33,430 bases of DNA from REEB85 sp018971455 (GTDB taxonomy: Bacteria > Pseudomonadota > Alphaproteobacteria > Acetobacterales > Acetobacteraceae). Under the pieces are notes generated by a model, which saw only the letters and a program-made list of their open reading frames with translations, was not told the origin of the DNA and did not search any database. The DNA lies in contig JAGWNT010000040.1 in NCBI GenBank assembly GCA_028871195.1, positions 1 through 33,430 of the forward strand, written 5' to 3'. The number at the start of each line of letters is the position of its first letter. Position 1 is the stretch's first letter. The position numbers were made by a program, and so were the translations under genes. This document shows, piece by piece, positions 23,542-33,260 of the stretch.

Positions 23542-24357
23542 ATGCGCATTCTCTTCCTGGGCGACGTGGTCGGGCGCACCGGCCGCGAGGCGGCCGAAGC
23601 AGCCTTGCCGAGGCTGCGCGCCGCCCTTCGCATCGATCTGGCGATCATCAATGGCGAGAACGCCAGCCACGGCTTCGGTCTCGCCCCGGACATGGCACGC
23701 GCCCTGTTTGCCGCCGGCGCCGACGTGGTCACCCTCGGCAACCACGCATGGGACCGTAAGGAACTGATTTCCCACATTGCAGAGACGCCACGCCTGATCC
23801 GGCCGCTCAACTTCCCCCCGGGCACGCCCGGCGCCGGCACCACTTTGGTCGAACTGCCGGATGGGCGCCGCGCGCTGGTGCTCAACGTCATGGGAAGGCT
23901 GTTCATGGACCCGCTGGATTGCCCGTTCCGCCTGTCCGCCATCGAGCTGGCAAAGTACAGACTCGGCCACTCGGTCGCCGCCATTGTCGTGGATTTTCAT
24001 GCCGAGGCGACGAGCGAGAAGATGGCCTTCGCCCACAGCTTCGACGGCCAGGTGAGCCTGGTGGTCGGCACCCATACCCATTGCCCGTCTGCCGACCAGC
24101 AGATTCTGCCCGGCGGAACCGCCTTCCAGTCCGATGCGGGCATGTGCGGCGATTATGACAGCGTCATCGGCATGCAGAAGCAGATCGCCGCCGCTCGCTT
24201 CTGGCGCAAGATGCCGGGCGAAAGGCTGCATCCGGCCGAGGGTGAGGCCACGGTTTGCGGCCTGTTCGTCGAGACTGACGATGCCACCGGCCTGGCACGC
24301 CGCGTGGAACCGGTTCGCCTGGGCGGGCGTTTGGCGCCGGCCATGCCCGCGGTGTAA
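23542..24357 (+). CDS. YmdB/TIGR00282-family metallophosphoesterase
   Basis: Metal-dependent phosphoesterase of 271 residues. In Bacillus subtilis, YmdB hydrolyses cyclic nucleotides and affects biofilm and motility; its role in Alphaproteobacteria is less clear. Metal-site residues visible are Asp8 (LFLGDVVG), Glu39 and Asn40 (NGENAS), Asn67 and His68 (LGNHAWD), and the histidines of IVVDFHAEATSEK and GTHTHCPSAD. The C-terminal FQSDAGMCGDYDSVIGM is also typical. The start codon follows the fau stop with no gap, so the two are translationally linked; GGCGGAG nine bases upstream lies inside fau. A terminator overlaps its stop codon. Confidence 0.92.
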   Translation: MRILFLGDVVGRTGREAAEAALPRLRAALRIDLAIINGENASHGFGLAPDMARALFAAGADVVTLGNHAWDRKELISHIAETPRLIRPLNFPPGTPGAGTTLVELPDGRRALVLNVMGRLFMDPLDCPFRLSAIELAKYRLGHSVAAIVVDFHAEATSEKMAFAHSFDGQVSLVVGTHTHCPSADQQILPGGTAFQSDAGMCGDYDSVIGMQKQIAAARFWRKMPGERLHPAEGEATVCGLFVETDDATGLARRVEPVRLGGRLAPAMPAV

Positions 24358-24374
24358 CACCGCGCCCAGTTTTT
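24348..24374 (+). terminator. Rho-independent terminator whose loop is the ymdB stop codon
   Basis: CGCGGTG (24348-24354) and CACCGCG (24358-24364) form a perfect 7-bp stem. The three-base loop is the TAA stop of the preceding gene. A TTTTT run follows at 24370-24374 after CCCAG. This separates the zapA-6S-fau-ymdB unit from yebC. Confidence 0.7.
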
Positions 24375-24403
24375 ATCCGTCCACGCATAGAGGAGCGGCG
24401 GCC

Positions 24404-25153
24404 ATGGCCGGCCATTCGCAGTTCAAGAACATCATGCACCGCAAGGGCGCCCAGGATGCCCGCCGCGCCCGCCAATTCGCCAAGCTGATCCGCGAAATCA
24501 CCGTTTCCGCCCGCGCCGGCCTTCCGGACCCGGCAACCAATCCGCGTCTGCGCGCCGCCATGGCCGCTGCGCGCGAGGCCAACATGCCGCGCGACACCAT
24601 CGAGCGGGCCATCAAGAAGGCAGCCGGCGCGGCCGGCGGCGAGGATTACGTCGAAGTTCGCTATGAAGGCTATGGCCCCGCGGGGGTCGCCGTCATCGTC
24701 GAAGCCCTGACCGATAATCGCAACCGGACCGCGTCGGATGTCCGGTCTGCCTTTGCCAAGTATGGCGGCGCGTTGGGCGAGACGAATTCCGTTTCTTTTA
24801 TGTTCTCCCGGCGCGGCCTAGTGCGCTATCCGGCATCAGCGGCGAGCGAGGATGCCATGCTGGAAGCAGCAATCGAAGCGGGGGCGGACAATGCCGAGAG
24901 CGACCCGGACGGGCACGAGATCAGCACGTCGATAGAGGATTTCTTCGCCGTGCGGGACGCGCTGGAAGCACGCTTCGGCGCGCCCGAGTCGGCGCGATTC
25001 GAGTGGAAGGCCAACACACTGGTAACCCTGGACGAAGACCGCGCCGCGGCCGTGCTCAAGCTGCTCGACGTGCTGGAAGACAATGACGACGTGCAGAGCG
25101 TGTACGCCAATTACGATATTCCAGACGCCGTGCTGCAGAAGCTTTCGGCCTAG
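24404..25153 (+). CDS. yebC: YebC/PmpR-family transcription or translation factor
   Basis: Protein of 249 residues, the family's normal length. The N-terminus MAGHSQFKNIMHRKGAQDARRARQ is diagnostic (usual MAGHSxxxNIxHRKGxxDxxR), followed by NMPRDTIERAIKKAAG and the acidic C-terminal domain (VTLDEDRAAAVLKLLDVLEDNDDVQSVYANYDI). Relatives act as DNA-binding regulators, and some help ribosomes through proline-rich stretches. GAGGAG lies nine bases before ATG 24404. It precedes ruvC by 11 bases, as in many Alphaproteobacteria and Gammaproteobacteria. A role in proline-tract translation would be interesting next to the polyproline TolA, but this is a speculation. Confidence 0.95.
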   Translation: MAGHSQFKNIMHRKGAQDARRARQFAKLIREITVSARAGLPDPATNPRLRAAMAAAREANMPRDTIERAIKKAAGAAGGEDYVEVRYEGYGPAGVAVIVEALTDNRNRTASDVRSAFAKYGGALGETNSVSFMFSRRGLVRYPASAASEDAMLEAAIEAGADNAESDPDGHEISTSIEDFFAVRDALEARFGAPESARFEWKANTLVTLDEDRAAAVLKLLDVLEDNDDVQSVYANYDIPDAVLQKLSA

Positions 25154-25164
25154 GAGGGGGAGGA

Positions 25165-25671
25165 TTGGTCCGTCTGCTCGGCATCGATCCAGGGTTGCGC
25201 TTCACCGGCTGGGGGCTGGTGGAGGCCGACGGCAATCGCCTGCGCCACCTTGCCGACGGAGTCATCGCCACAGACAGCGAGACGAGCGTTCCCGAGCGCC
25301 TGCGCGCCCTGCACGACGCGCTGCGCGCGCTCATGCAGGCCCATCGCCCGGATGAGGCGGCGGTCGAGGAGACCTACGTCAACCGCAACGGCACCGCCAC
25401 TCTCAAGCTCGGCTACGCCCGCGGCATCGCCCTGCTCGTGCCGGCCCTGAGCGGAATCCAAGTGGCGGAATACGGCGCCAAAACCGTCAAGCTTGCCGTG
25501 GTCGGCACTGGCGGGGCAGACAAGACGCAAGTGCAGATGATGGTCCGCCGCCTCCTGCCGGGCGCGCTCATCCGCCGGGCCGATGCTGCAGACGCGCTGG
25601 CGGTCGCCATCTGTCATGCCCATCACCGCGCCAGCCGCCTGCGCGTGGCCTCTGGGCAGCTGATGGCATGA
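25165..25671 (+). CDS. ruvC: Crossover junction endodeoxyribonuclease RuvC
   Basis: Resolves Holliday junctions by paired nicks, working with RuvAB. All four acidic catalytic residues are present: Asp8 (LGIDPG), Glu68 (AAVEETYVNRN), Asp140 and Asp143 (RRADAADALAVAICHAH). Length is 168 residues, as normal. The start is TTG 25165, preceded by AGGAGG that overlaps the yebC stop with seven bases between, so the TTG call is firm. Its last codons overlap ruvA in an ATGA arrangement. Confidence 0.96.
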   Translation: MVRLLGIDPGLRFTGWGLVEADGNRLRHLADGVIATDSETSVPERLRALHDALRALMQAHRPDEAAVEETYVNRNGTATLKLGYARGIALLVPALSGIQVAEYGAKTVKLAVVGTGGADKTQVQMMVRRLLPGALIRRADAADALAVAICHAHHRASRLRVASGQLMA

Positions 25672-26263
25672 TCGCCAAGCTCACTGGCCGGATCGAGGCC
25701 CAGGAAGCGGATCGCTGCGTGGTCGATGTCGGCGGCGTCGGCTACCTCGTGCATGCCTCCACCCGCACGCTGACAGCACTTCCCTCGGGAACCGCGGCAA
25801 GCCTGTTGATCGAGACGCATGTTCGTGAAGATGCCATTGTTCTTTACGGATTTTCCGACTCTGCTGAACGGGATTGGTTCCGCCTCCTGACGACCGTCCA
25901 AGGGGTTGGCGCCAAGGTCGCGCTGAACATCCTCTCCGCCCTTTCGCCACGTGACCTCATCGCCACCATTCAGGCCGGTGACCGCGGCGGCCTGACCCGC
26001 GCGCCCGGCGTCGGCGCCAAGCTCGCCGTCCGCCTGCTGACCGAACTGCGCGAGAAGGCCGGCGCCATGCCGGTCGGTATCGGGCCCTCTCCCGCCATGC
26101 CGGCGCCCAACGGCCGAGCGGAGGCCGACGCGCTCTCCGCCCTGGTCAATCTCGGCTATCGTCGAGCCGAAGCTCAGGCGGCACTTGCCCGCGTGGCCGA
26201 GCGGCTCGGCGACGAGGCCGGGCTGGACGCACTGATCCGCGACAGCCTCAAGGACCTCGCCCG

Positions 26264-26267
<4 letters not shown>
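25668..26267 (+). CDS. ruvA: Holliday junction DNA helicase subunit RuvA
   Basis: Binds the four-way junction and loads the RuvB motor. Of 199 residues, the N-terminal OB fold (MIAKLTGRIEAQEADRCVVDVGGVGYLVHAS) and the two helix-hairpin-helix motifs (LTTVQGVGAKVALNIL and LTRAPGVGAKLAVRLLTEL) are clear. A flexible Pro- and Ala-rich linker leads to the C-terminal RuvB-contact domain (ALSALVNLGYRRAEAQAAL). Start and stop overlap ruvC and ruvB by four bases each. Confidence 0.96.
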
Positions 26268-27297
<1,030 letters not shown>

Positions 27298-27301
<4 letters not shown>

Positions 27302-27750
27302 TTTGTCATGCTCCGGCCGCCCCCTGGCATGGCGCGCACCGCTACAGGCTGCGCATCTATTATGAGGACACTGATGCTGGCGGCGTGGTCTATCACGCCA
27401 ATTATCTGCGTTTTGCCGAACGGGCGCGGACTGAAGCCTTGCGCGATGCCGGCGTGCCGCATGCGGAGATGACAGGACAGCACGGCCTGATGTTCATGGT
27501 GCGGTGCGTCAAGCTGGACTATCTGAGGCCGGTGCGACTCGACGATTCGCTGCTGGTCGTCACCACCACCCTGCGCCTCGGCGCCGCAACGGTGGACCTG
27601 CGGCAGCGTTTCGTCCACCCGGATGAGGCGCAGACGAACGAAGACCTGGCGGTGCTGGAGCTTCGGCTGGCGTGCGTGCGGCTGGCTGACCAACGCCCGG
27701 TCCGGATACCGCCACGCTGGCGGGAGGCGCTGCGGGCGATGGGTGGCTGA
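27298..27750 (+). CDS. ybgC: Tol-Pal-associated acyl-CoA thioesterase YbgC
   Basis: Hotdog-fold thioesterase of 150 residues, conserved as a companion of the Tol-Pal genes and thought to act on acyl-CoA or acyl-ACP in phospholipid metabolism. The signature RIYYEDTDAGGVVYHANYL contains the catalytic Asp and the His/Asn pair. The start ATG 27298 overlaps the ruvB stop. It is followed by an 84-base gap before tolQ that contains paired hairpins, so the link to the tol genes may be controlled. Confidence 0.93.
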
Positions 27751-27772
27751 ACGACGCGGTCGCCGCGACAAC

Positions 27773-27824
27773 GCCCCGATCGGGGCACAATGACGCCATG
27801 CTTGCCCCGGATGGTCCGGGGGAG
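27773..27824 (+). promoter_or_regulatory. Alternative-hairpin leader before tolQ
   Basis: Four short segments can pair in two ways. GCCCCGATCGGGGC (27773-27786) is a perfect palindrome, and CCCCGGATGGTCCGGGG (27805-27821) is a 7-bp hairpin with a TGG loop. Alternatively CGGGGC (27781-27786) pairs perfectly with GCCCCG (27804-27809), which breaks both. The second hairpin ends on the first base of the GGAG (27821-27824) in front of tolQ, so the choice could control ribosome access. No ligand or protein partner is suggested by the sequence. Confidence 0.45.
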
Positions 27825-27834
27825 CGATGAGAGG

Positions 27835-28560
<726 letters not shown>

Positions 28561-28561
28561 C

Positions 28562-29077
<516 letters not shown>

Positions 29078-29102
29078 GACCCGGTGCGGCAAGGGGCTCC
29101 CG

Positions 29103-30086
29103 ATGACCCCCGAGTTGAAACGCGGCGCCATTGTCTCGGCCGTGATCCACGTCGTACTGGCGGTGGTGCTGCTGGTCGGCATCAACATAGCGCTTCCGAA
29201 AGACGAAAAGCCGGTCGAGGTGGAACTGGCGATGGACAACGGCCAGTCGCCCGATCCCGCGGCGAAGGCAGACCAGACCGGCCCGGTGCCGGCAGTAGAG
29301 AAAGCGCCGGTCCCGATTGCGGCACCGCCTGCCAAGGAAGCTCCGAAGCAGAAGCCGATCGAGGCGCCGCCGCCGCCCCCGCCGCCACCTCCGCCACCGC
29401 CGCCGCCACCGCCTACTCCAGCGGTCACGCCGCCGCCGACGCCTGCGCCGCCGCCCCCGCCGCCGACACCGGCGCCAACTCCGGCACCCCCGCCGCCGAC
29501 GCCGGCTCCGCCCGCGCCGCCGACGCCGCCGGTACCGCAGCCTCCCCTGCCATTGCCGCCGCCGCCAGTGCCGCCCCCCCCGGCGCCGCCGAGCAGCACG
29601 AGCCAGCCCAACCCGAGCAAGAACGCCGTCGCCGACACCCACTCGCTCGACAACACGCTGGAGAAGCTGCGCGCGTTGCAGAAGCAGACCGAGCCGCCAA
29701 AGGCGCGCGCCAATCCGCTCAAGGGTGGAGCCCCGACGGTCGGCGGCAGCACACACGGCGATATCACGGCAACGCTCAGCGTCGCCCAGCGCGGCGCCAT
29801 CGGCGACAAGGTGCGCGAATGCTGGACCAAGGATGCAGGGGCGCTCAACGCCGACAAATTGCAGGTTCTGTTGACCGTAACCCTGGACCGCGCCGGCACG
29901 GCACGCATTGTCGAGGTCGCCGATGCCGACCGTGCCCGCGTGGAGAGCGATCCGGTCCTGCGCGCCTTTTTCGAGCGGGCCCGCCGCGCCGTGCTCGATC
30001 CGCGCTGCGGTGACAATCTCGTGCCGCCCGACAAGCTCGCCCAGACAGGCCAGCCGTCGCGACTCACCTTCCGGTTCAGCCCTTGA
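29103..30086 (+). CDS. tolA: TolA-like protein with polyproline linker
   Basis: Inner-membrane-anchored protein of 327 residues that would span the periplasm and contact TolB, Pal or CpoB. The N-terminal anchor (residues 8-30) has the Ser12-x3-His16 spacing known from TolA. Residues about 88-165 are almost only Pro, Ala and Thr, with a run of some sixteen prolines, where enterobacterial TolA has a long Ala/Lys-rich helix. The C-terminal part (residues ~215-327), with VRECWTKDAGALNADKLQVLLTVTLDRAGTARIVEVADADRARV and RAVLDPRCGDNLVPPD, is a TonB/TolA C-terminal domain. The position between tolR and tolB makes TolA the right name despite the TonB-like linker. A 25-base gap follows tolR. Confidence 0.88.
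   Translation: MTPELKRGAIVSAVIHVVLAVVLLVGINIALPKDEKPVEVELAMDNGQSPDPAAKADQTGPVPAVEKAPVPIAAPPAKEAPKQKPIEAPPPPPPPPPPPPPPPPTPAVTPPPTPAPPPPPPTPAPTPAPPPPTPAPPAPPTPPVPQPPLPLPPPPVPPPPAPPSSTSQPNPSKNAVADTHSLDNTLEKLRALQKQTEPPKARANPLKGGAPTVGGSTHGDITATLSVAQRGAIGDKVRECWTKDAGALNADKLQVLLTVTLDRAGTARIVEVADADRARVESDPVLRAFFERARRAVLDPRCGDNLVPPDKLAQTGQPSRLTFRFSP
29367..29592 (+). repeat. Low-complexity CCG/CCN tract encoding polyproline
   Basis: Nearly uninterrupted proline codons, mostly CCG and CCGCCN, in the TolA linker. The tract is a likely site of replication slippage and also creates long glycine-rich shadow frames on the opposite strand. It is not a CRISPR or satellite array; there are no spacers and the unit length varies. 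Confidence 0.85.
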
Positions 30087-30134
30087 ACCCCCCGGGTTCA
30101 ACCCTTGAAGCAGCCTCTGAAAAATGCAGGTGAC

Positions 30135-31538
30135 ATGATGTTCAACACCGTTTCCCTCCTCGATCAGAGCCTTGGCCGCCGTGGGCTGGCCGGCGTCGCG
30201 GCCAGTCTGCTCGCAGCACCCGCGGCCTTCGCGCAAAACCAACCGACGGCCGGCACCGGCGCGGCCGGCGCAACCGCTGTGATCGACGTCAACCGCGCGC
30301 GCACGGACCCGATCCCGATCGCCATTCCCGTGCTCTCCGGCGCCTCCGGCGACGCGGAACGCCTCGGTCGGGACATTGCCGGCGTCATCACCAACAATCT
30401 CGGCAGATGCGGTCTTTTCCGCCCGATCGACCCGCAGGCCTTCATCGGTGGAGCCGCCGCCCCGGCTGCCGCGGTGCCGAACTTCCAGGACTGGAAGGCA
30501 ATCGGGGCACAAGCCCTGGTCACCGGCAAGGTGGAGAGCCAGGGCGGCGACAAAGTGCGCGTGGAGTTTCGCCTTTGGGATGTTCTGCCGCAGGCGCAGA
30601 TACAGGGCACTGCCTATACCACGACCCTCTCCAACTGGCGGCGCATCGCCCATATCATCAGCGACGTGATCTACGAGCGCCTGCTCGGCGAGAAGGGCTA
30701 TTTCGACACCCGCGTGGTCTATATCGCCGGCACCGGCCCCCGCGACCGGCGTATCAAGCGCCTGGCGATCATGGACCAGGACGGCGAGAACAATCGTTAC
30801 CTGACCGATGGCAGCTTCCTCGCCCTGACACCGCGTTTCCATCCAACGCGGGATGAAATTGCCTTCATGAGCTACGTCAACAACAAGCCGCGTGTGTATT
30901 TGTTCAACCTCGGCACCGGGCGGCAGCGCTTGCTGGGCGATTTCGGCGGGATCACCCTCTCGCCGCGCTTCAGTCCGGACGGCAATAGCGTGATTTTGGC
31001 GGAGACGACCAATTCCGGCGGCTCGAACATCTACATCGTCAGCCTCAACGGCGGCGGCGCCCGGCGGATCACCGATTCGGGCTCGATCGACGTCTCGCCC
31101 TGCTTCAGCCCCGACGGCACGCAGATCGTCTTCAATTCCGACCGTGGCGGAGACCAGCAGCTCTACATGATGTCGGCCGACGGTTCGGGGGTGAAACGCA
31201 TCAGCTACGGCCAGGGACGCTACGCAACCCCGGTGTGGTCGCCGCGCGGGGACCTCATCGCCTACACCATGCTCCGGGGCAACACGTTCGCGATCGGCGT
31301 CATGCATCCCGACGGGTCGGGCGAGCGCATCCTCTCGGAGAGCTACTACTGCGAAGGACCGACCTTCGCGCCGAACGGGCGGGTTATCATGTTCTGGCGG
31401 GAAACCCCGGCCCACGACAGTCAGGGGCATGGTTTTTCCGCCAAATTGGTCTCAATCGACATCACCGGGTTCAACGAGCGCCAGGTGATCACCCCCACCG
31501 ACGCCTCCGATCCGGCGTGGTCACCGCTATTGACCTGA
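30135..31538 (+). CDS. tolB: Tol-Pal system beta-propeller protein TolB
   Basis: Periplasmic protein of 467 residues that binds Pal and TolA. A signal peptide ends at about residue 33 (LAGVAASLLAAPAAFA). The N-terminal domain (IPIAIPVLSG, GVITNNLGRCGLFRPID, WKAIGAQALVTGKV) is followed by the six-bladed propeller with repeated blocks such as LSPRFSPDGNSVILAETT, VSPCFSPDGTQIVFNSDRGG and ATPVWSPRGDLIAYT. ATG 30135 is chosen with AGGTG before it; ATG 30138 next to it and a far upstream TTG 30105 are alternatives. The next gene, pal, lies 232 bases further on. Confidence 0.95.
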   Translation: MMFNTVSLLDQSLGRRGLAGVAASLLAAPAAFAQNQPTAGTGAAGATAVIDVNRARTDPIPIAIPVLSGASGDAERLGRDIAGVITNNLGRCGLFRPIDPQAFIGGAAAPAAAVPNFQDWKAIGAQALVTGKVESQGGDKVRVEFRLWDVLPQAQIQGTAYTTTLSNWRRIAHIISDVIYERLLGEKGYFDTRVVYIAGTGPRDRRIKRLAIMDQDGENNRYLTDGSFLALTPRFHPTRDEIAFMSYVNNKPRVYLFNLGTGRQRLLGDFGGITLSPRFSPDGNSVILAETTNSGGSNIYIVSLNGGGARRITDSGSIDVSPCFSPDGTQIVFNSDRGGDQQLYMMSADGSGVKRISYGQGRYATPVWSPRGDLIAYTMLRGNTFAIGVMHPDGSGERILSESYYCEGPTFAPNGRVIMFWRETPAHDSQGHGFSAKLVSIDITGFNERQVITPTDASDPAWSPLLT

Positions 31539-31600
31539 GGCCAGCGGGTGCAAATCGGCGGAAACATTGTGTTTTCGTCGATTTCTGCCCGCGCAGGTTA

Positions 31601-31630
31601 TTGACCAGGCTCAAGTCAAGGGGGTATGCG
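31601..31630 (+). promoter_or_regulatory. Possible promoter in the tolB-pal gap
   Basis: The 232-base gap (31539-31770) has no gene that I can support. TTGACC (31601-31606) is followed after 18 bases by TATGCG (31625-31630), a mediocre sigma70-like pair. TAGAAT at 31690-31695 could be another -10 box, but without a clear -35. A separate promoter would fit the high copy number of Pal. Confidence 0.25.
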
Positions 31631-31770
31631 CTGAGCGTGTTGTGTGACGCCCACGGCGCATCGGGGTTTCCCTCGAGGCGGCGTGAGCGTAGAATGACCG
31701 TTACTTGGCTATGACTTATCCGCCCGTCCGGGCATCACCGCTGCTCTCCACTTCCAGGGACGCAACTGCA

Positions 31771-32235
31771 ATGAACATCAAAATTCTGGGCGCTTTCGCC
31801 GGCGTGGCGCTGCTGGCGGCGTGCTCCTCGGCCACCCCGACGCCGGCTCCCGCCGCCGCCGTGTCCGCCGGCCCGACCCCCGGCAGCCAGGAAGATCTGG
31901 TTGCCAATGTCGGCGACCGTATCTTCTTTGCCTTCGACAAGTCGGCCGTGACCGCCGACGCCAAGGCAACGCTGGACAAGCAGGCTACCTGGCTCGCCAA
32001 GTATCCGCAGAACAACGTGCAGATCGCCGGTAACTGTGACGAGCGTGGCACCGAGGAATACAACATCGCTCTCGGCCAGCGCCGCGCGAGCGCCGACCGC
32101 GACTATCTGGTCGCCCGTGGCGTTGCCGCCTCGCGCATCACGACGATCAGCTACGGCAAGGATCGCCCGGTTGCCCTCGGCTCGAACGAGCAGGCCTGGG
32201 CGCAGAACCGCAACGCCATCACCTCGGTGAAGTAA
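31771..32235 (+). CDS. pal: Peptidoglycan-associated lipoprotein Pal
   Basis: Outer-membrane lipoprotein of 154 residues that binds peptidoglycan and TolB. The signal peptide ends in a lipobox LAAC with Cys18 as the acylated residue. A short Ala/Pro/Thr linker leads to the OmpA-like domain: DRIFFAFDKSAVTADAKATLDKQATWLAKYP, the binding motif IAGNCDERGTEEYNIALGQRRA, and ISYGKDRPVALGSNEQAWAQNRNA. The Asp and Arg of the meso-diaminopimelate pocket are present. ATG 31771 starts the lipoprotein signal; an open frame from 31705 has no Shine-Dalgarno support. A terminator follows. Confidence 0.96.
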   Translation: MNIKILGAFAGVALLAACSSATPTPAPAAAVSAGPTPGSQEDLVANVGDRIFFAFDKSAVTADAKATLDKQATWLAKYPQNNVQIAGNCDERGTEEYNIALGQRRASADRDYLVARGVAASRITTISYGKDRPVALGSNEQAWAQNRNAITSVK

Positions 32236-32295
32236 TCCACTTGGCGTTGTAATCCCTCATCCAGCGATTGGATGGGGGCCGCGAGCGAAAACGGG

Positions 32296-32327
32296 ACCGG
32301 CAGCCATAAGGCTGCCGGTTTCGCTTT
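32296..32327 (+). terminator. Terminator after pal
   Basis: ACCGGCAGCC (32296-32305) and GGCTGCCGGT (32310-32319) form a perfect 10-bp stem with an ATAA loop, followed by TTCGCTTT. The flanking AGCGAAA (32284-32290) can pair further with TTTCGCT (32319-32325) across a bulge. It probably ends most pal transcripts, with partial read-through to cpoB. Confidence 0.65.
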
Positions 32328-32375
32328 GTACGCTGCCGGCTTAAATATGGTTCTCAACGGCCGAGGGAGTTTGGC

Positions 32376-33248
32376 ATGAGGCGTGGTCCGGCATTTCTGC
32401 TCGTATTCGGGCTCGGCGCAGCATTGCTGCACGCCGCCCCTGCGGCAGCGCAGATCGACAGCCGCGAGGGCATCGCTCTGCACAACGAAATCCTCAAGCT
32501 ACGCGCCGACCTTGACGATTTGCGTGCCCGCCTTGGCCGCGGTGGCGGCAGTGGCGGCTCGATGCTGGGAAGCGCCGCCGCTCCGCCCCCCGCTCATTCG
32601 GGCGCAGGCTCGGACATCACGGCCTCATTGCTCGACAGGGTGAACCGGCTTGAGGACGAGGTGCGCAGCCTGCGTGGCAAGCTCGATGAAACCAACAACG
32701 CCCTGCAGCAGCAGAATGCCGACCTGACGAAGCAGATTGGCGACCTGAGCTTCCGCCTCGACAATGGTGCCGGCACGGCGTCCCCACCCGCGCCGGCGCC
32801 CACGCTCAGCCCCGCGCCCGCCCCTCTCGGCGGCGGGCCGGCCAAACCGCTAGCCCCGGCGCGGCGGACGCCCGAGCTTGCTATGCAGGAGGGCAATGCC
32901 GCGCTTGCCCGGCGCGATTACGCCATCGCCGAGCGCGACGCGCGCGAGGTCCTGGCCGGCCCCCGGACACCGCGGAGCATCGACGCGCAATTCCTGCTCG
33001 CTCAGGCAATGGCAGGTCGCAAGGACTACCAGGGCGCTGCTGTCGCCTATGACGACACCTACAATCGCAGCCGCACCGGCCCGCACGCCCAGGATTCCCT
33101 GCTCGGGATCGCCACCTCACTGACGGCAATCAACGAGAAGCGCGCCGCCTGTGCCACGCTCGACAAGCTGAAAGCCGAGTTCCCCTCGCCGCGCCGGGAT
33201 CTGCTGGGGCCCATCGCTGCCACGCGCCGTAGCGCTGGTTGCCGCTGA
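32376..33248 (+). CDS. cpoB: Tol-Pal system protein CpoB/YbgF
   Basis: Periplasmic protein of 290 residues that links Tol-Pal to peptidoglycan synthesis during division. A signal peptide covers residues 1-26 (FLLVFGLGAALLHAAPAAAQ). Residues ~83-130 form a coiled coil (LLDRVNRLEDEVRSLRGKLDE and on), the expected trimerisation segment. A Pro/Ala linker follows, and the C-terminal ~125 residues contain TPR repeats (MQEGNAALARRDYAIAERD, SIDAQFLLAQAMAGRKDYQG, AQDSLLGIATSLTAI). GAGGGAG lies eight bases before ATG 32376. One Gly-rich insertion at residues 55-64 is noted. Confidence 0.92.
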   Translation: MRRGPAFLLVFGLGAALLHAAPAAAQIDSREGIALHNEILKLRADLDDLRARLGRGGGSGGSMLGSAAAPPPAHSGAGSDITASLLDRVNRLEDEVRSLRGKLDETNNALQQQNADLTKQIGDLSFRLDNGAGTASPPAPAPTLSPAPAPLGGGPAKPLAPARRTPELAMQEGNAALARRDYAIAERDAREVLAGPRTPRSIDAQFLLAQAMAGRKDYQGAAVAYDDTYNRSRTGPHAQDSLLGIATSLTAINEKRAACATLDKLKAEFPSPRRDLLGPIAATRRSAGCR

Positions 33249-33260
33249 AAAGCGACGGGC

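Noticed and set aside
29367..29592. CRISPR or satellite repeat
   Set aside because: The repetition is codon-level polyproline in frame with tolA, with no spacers or fixed unit.
29103..30086. TonB as identity
   Set aside because: The proline linker is TonB-like, but the gene lies between tolR and tolB and the anchor has the Ser-x3-His spacing of TolA.
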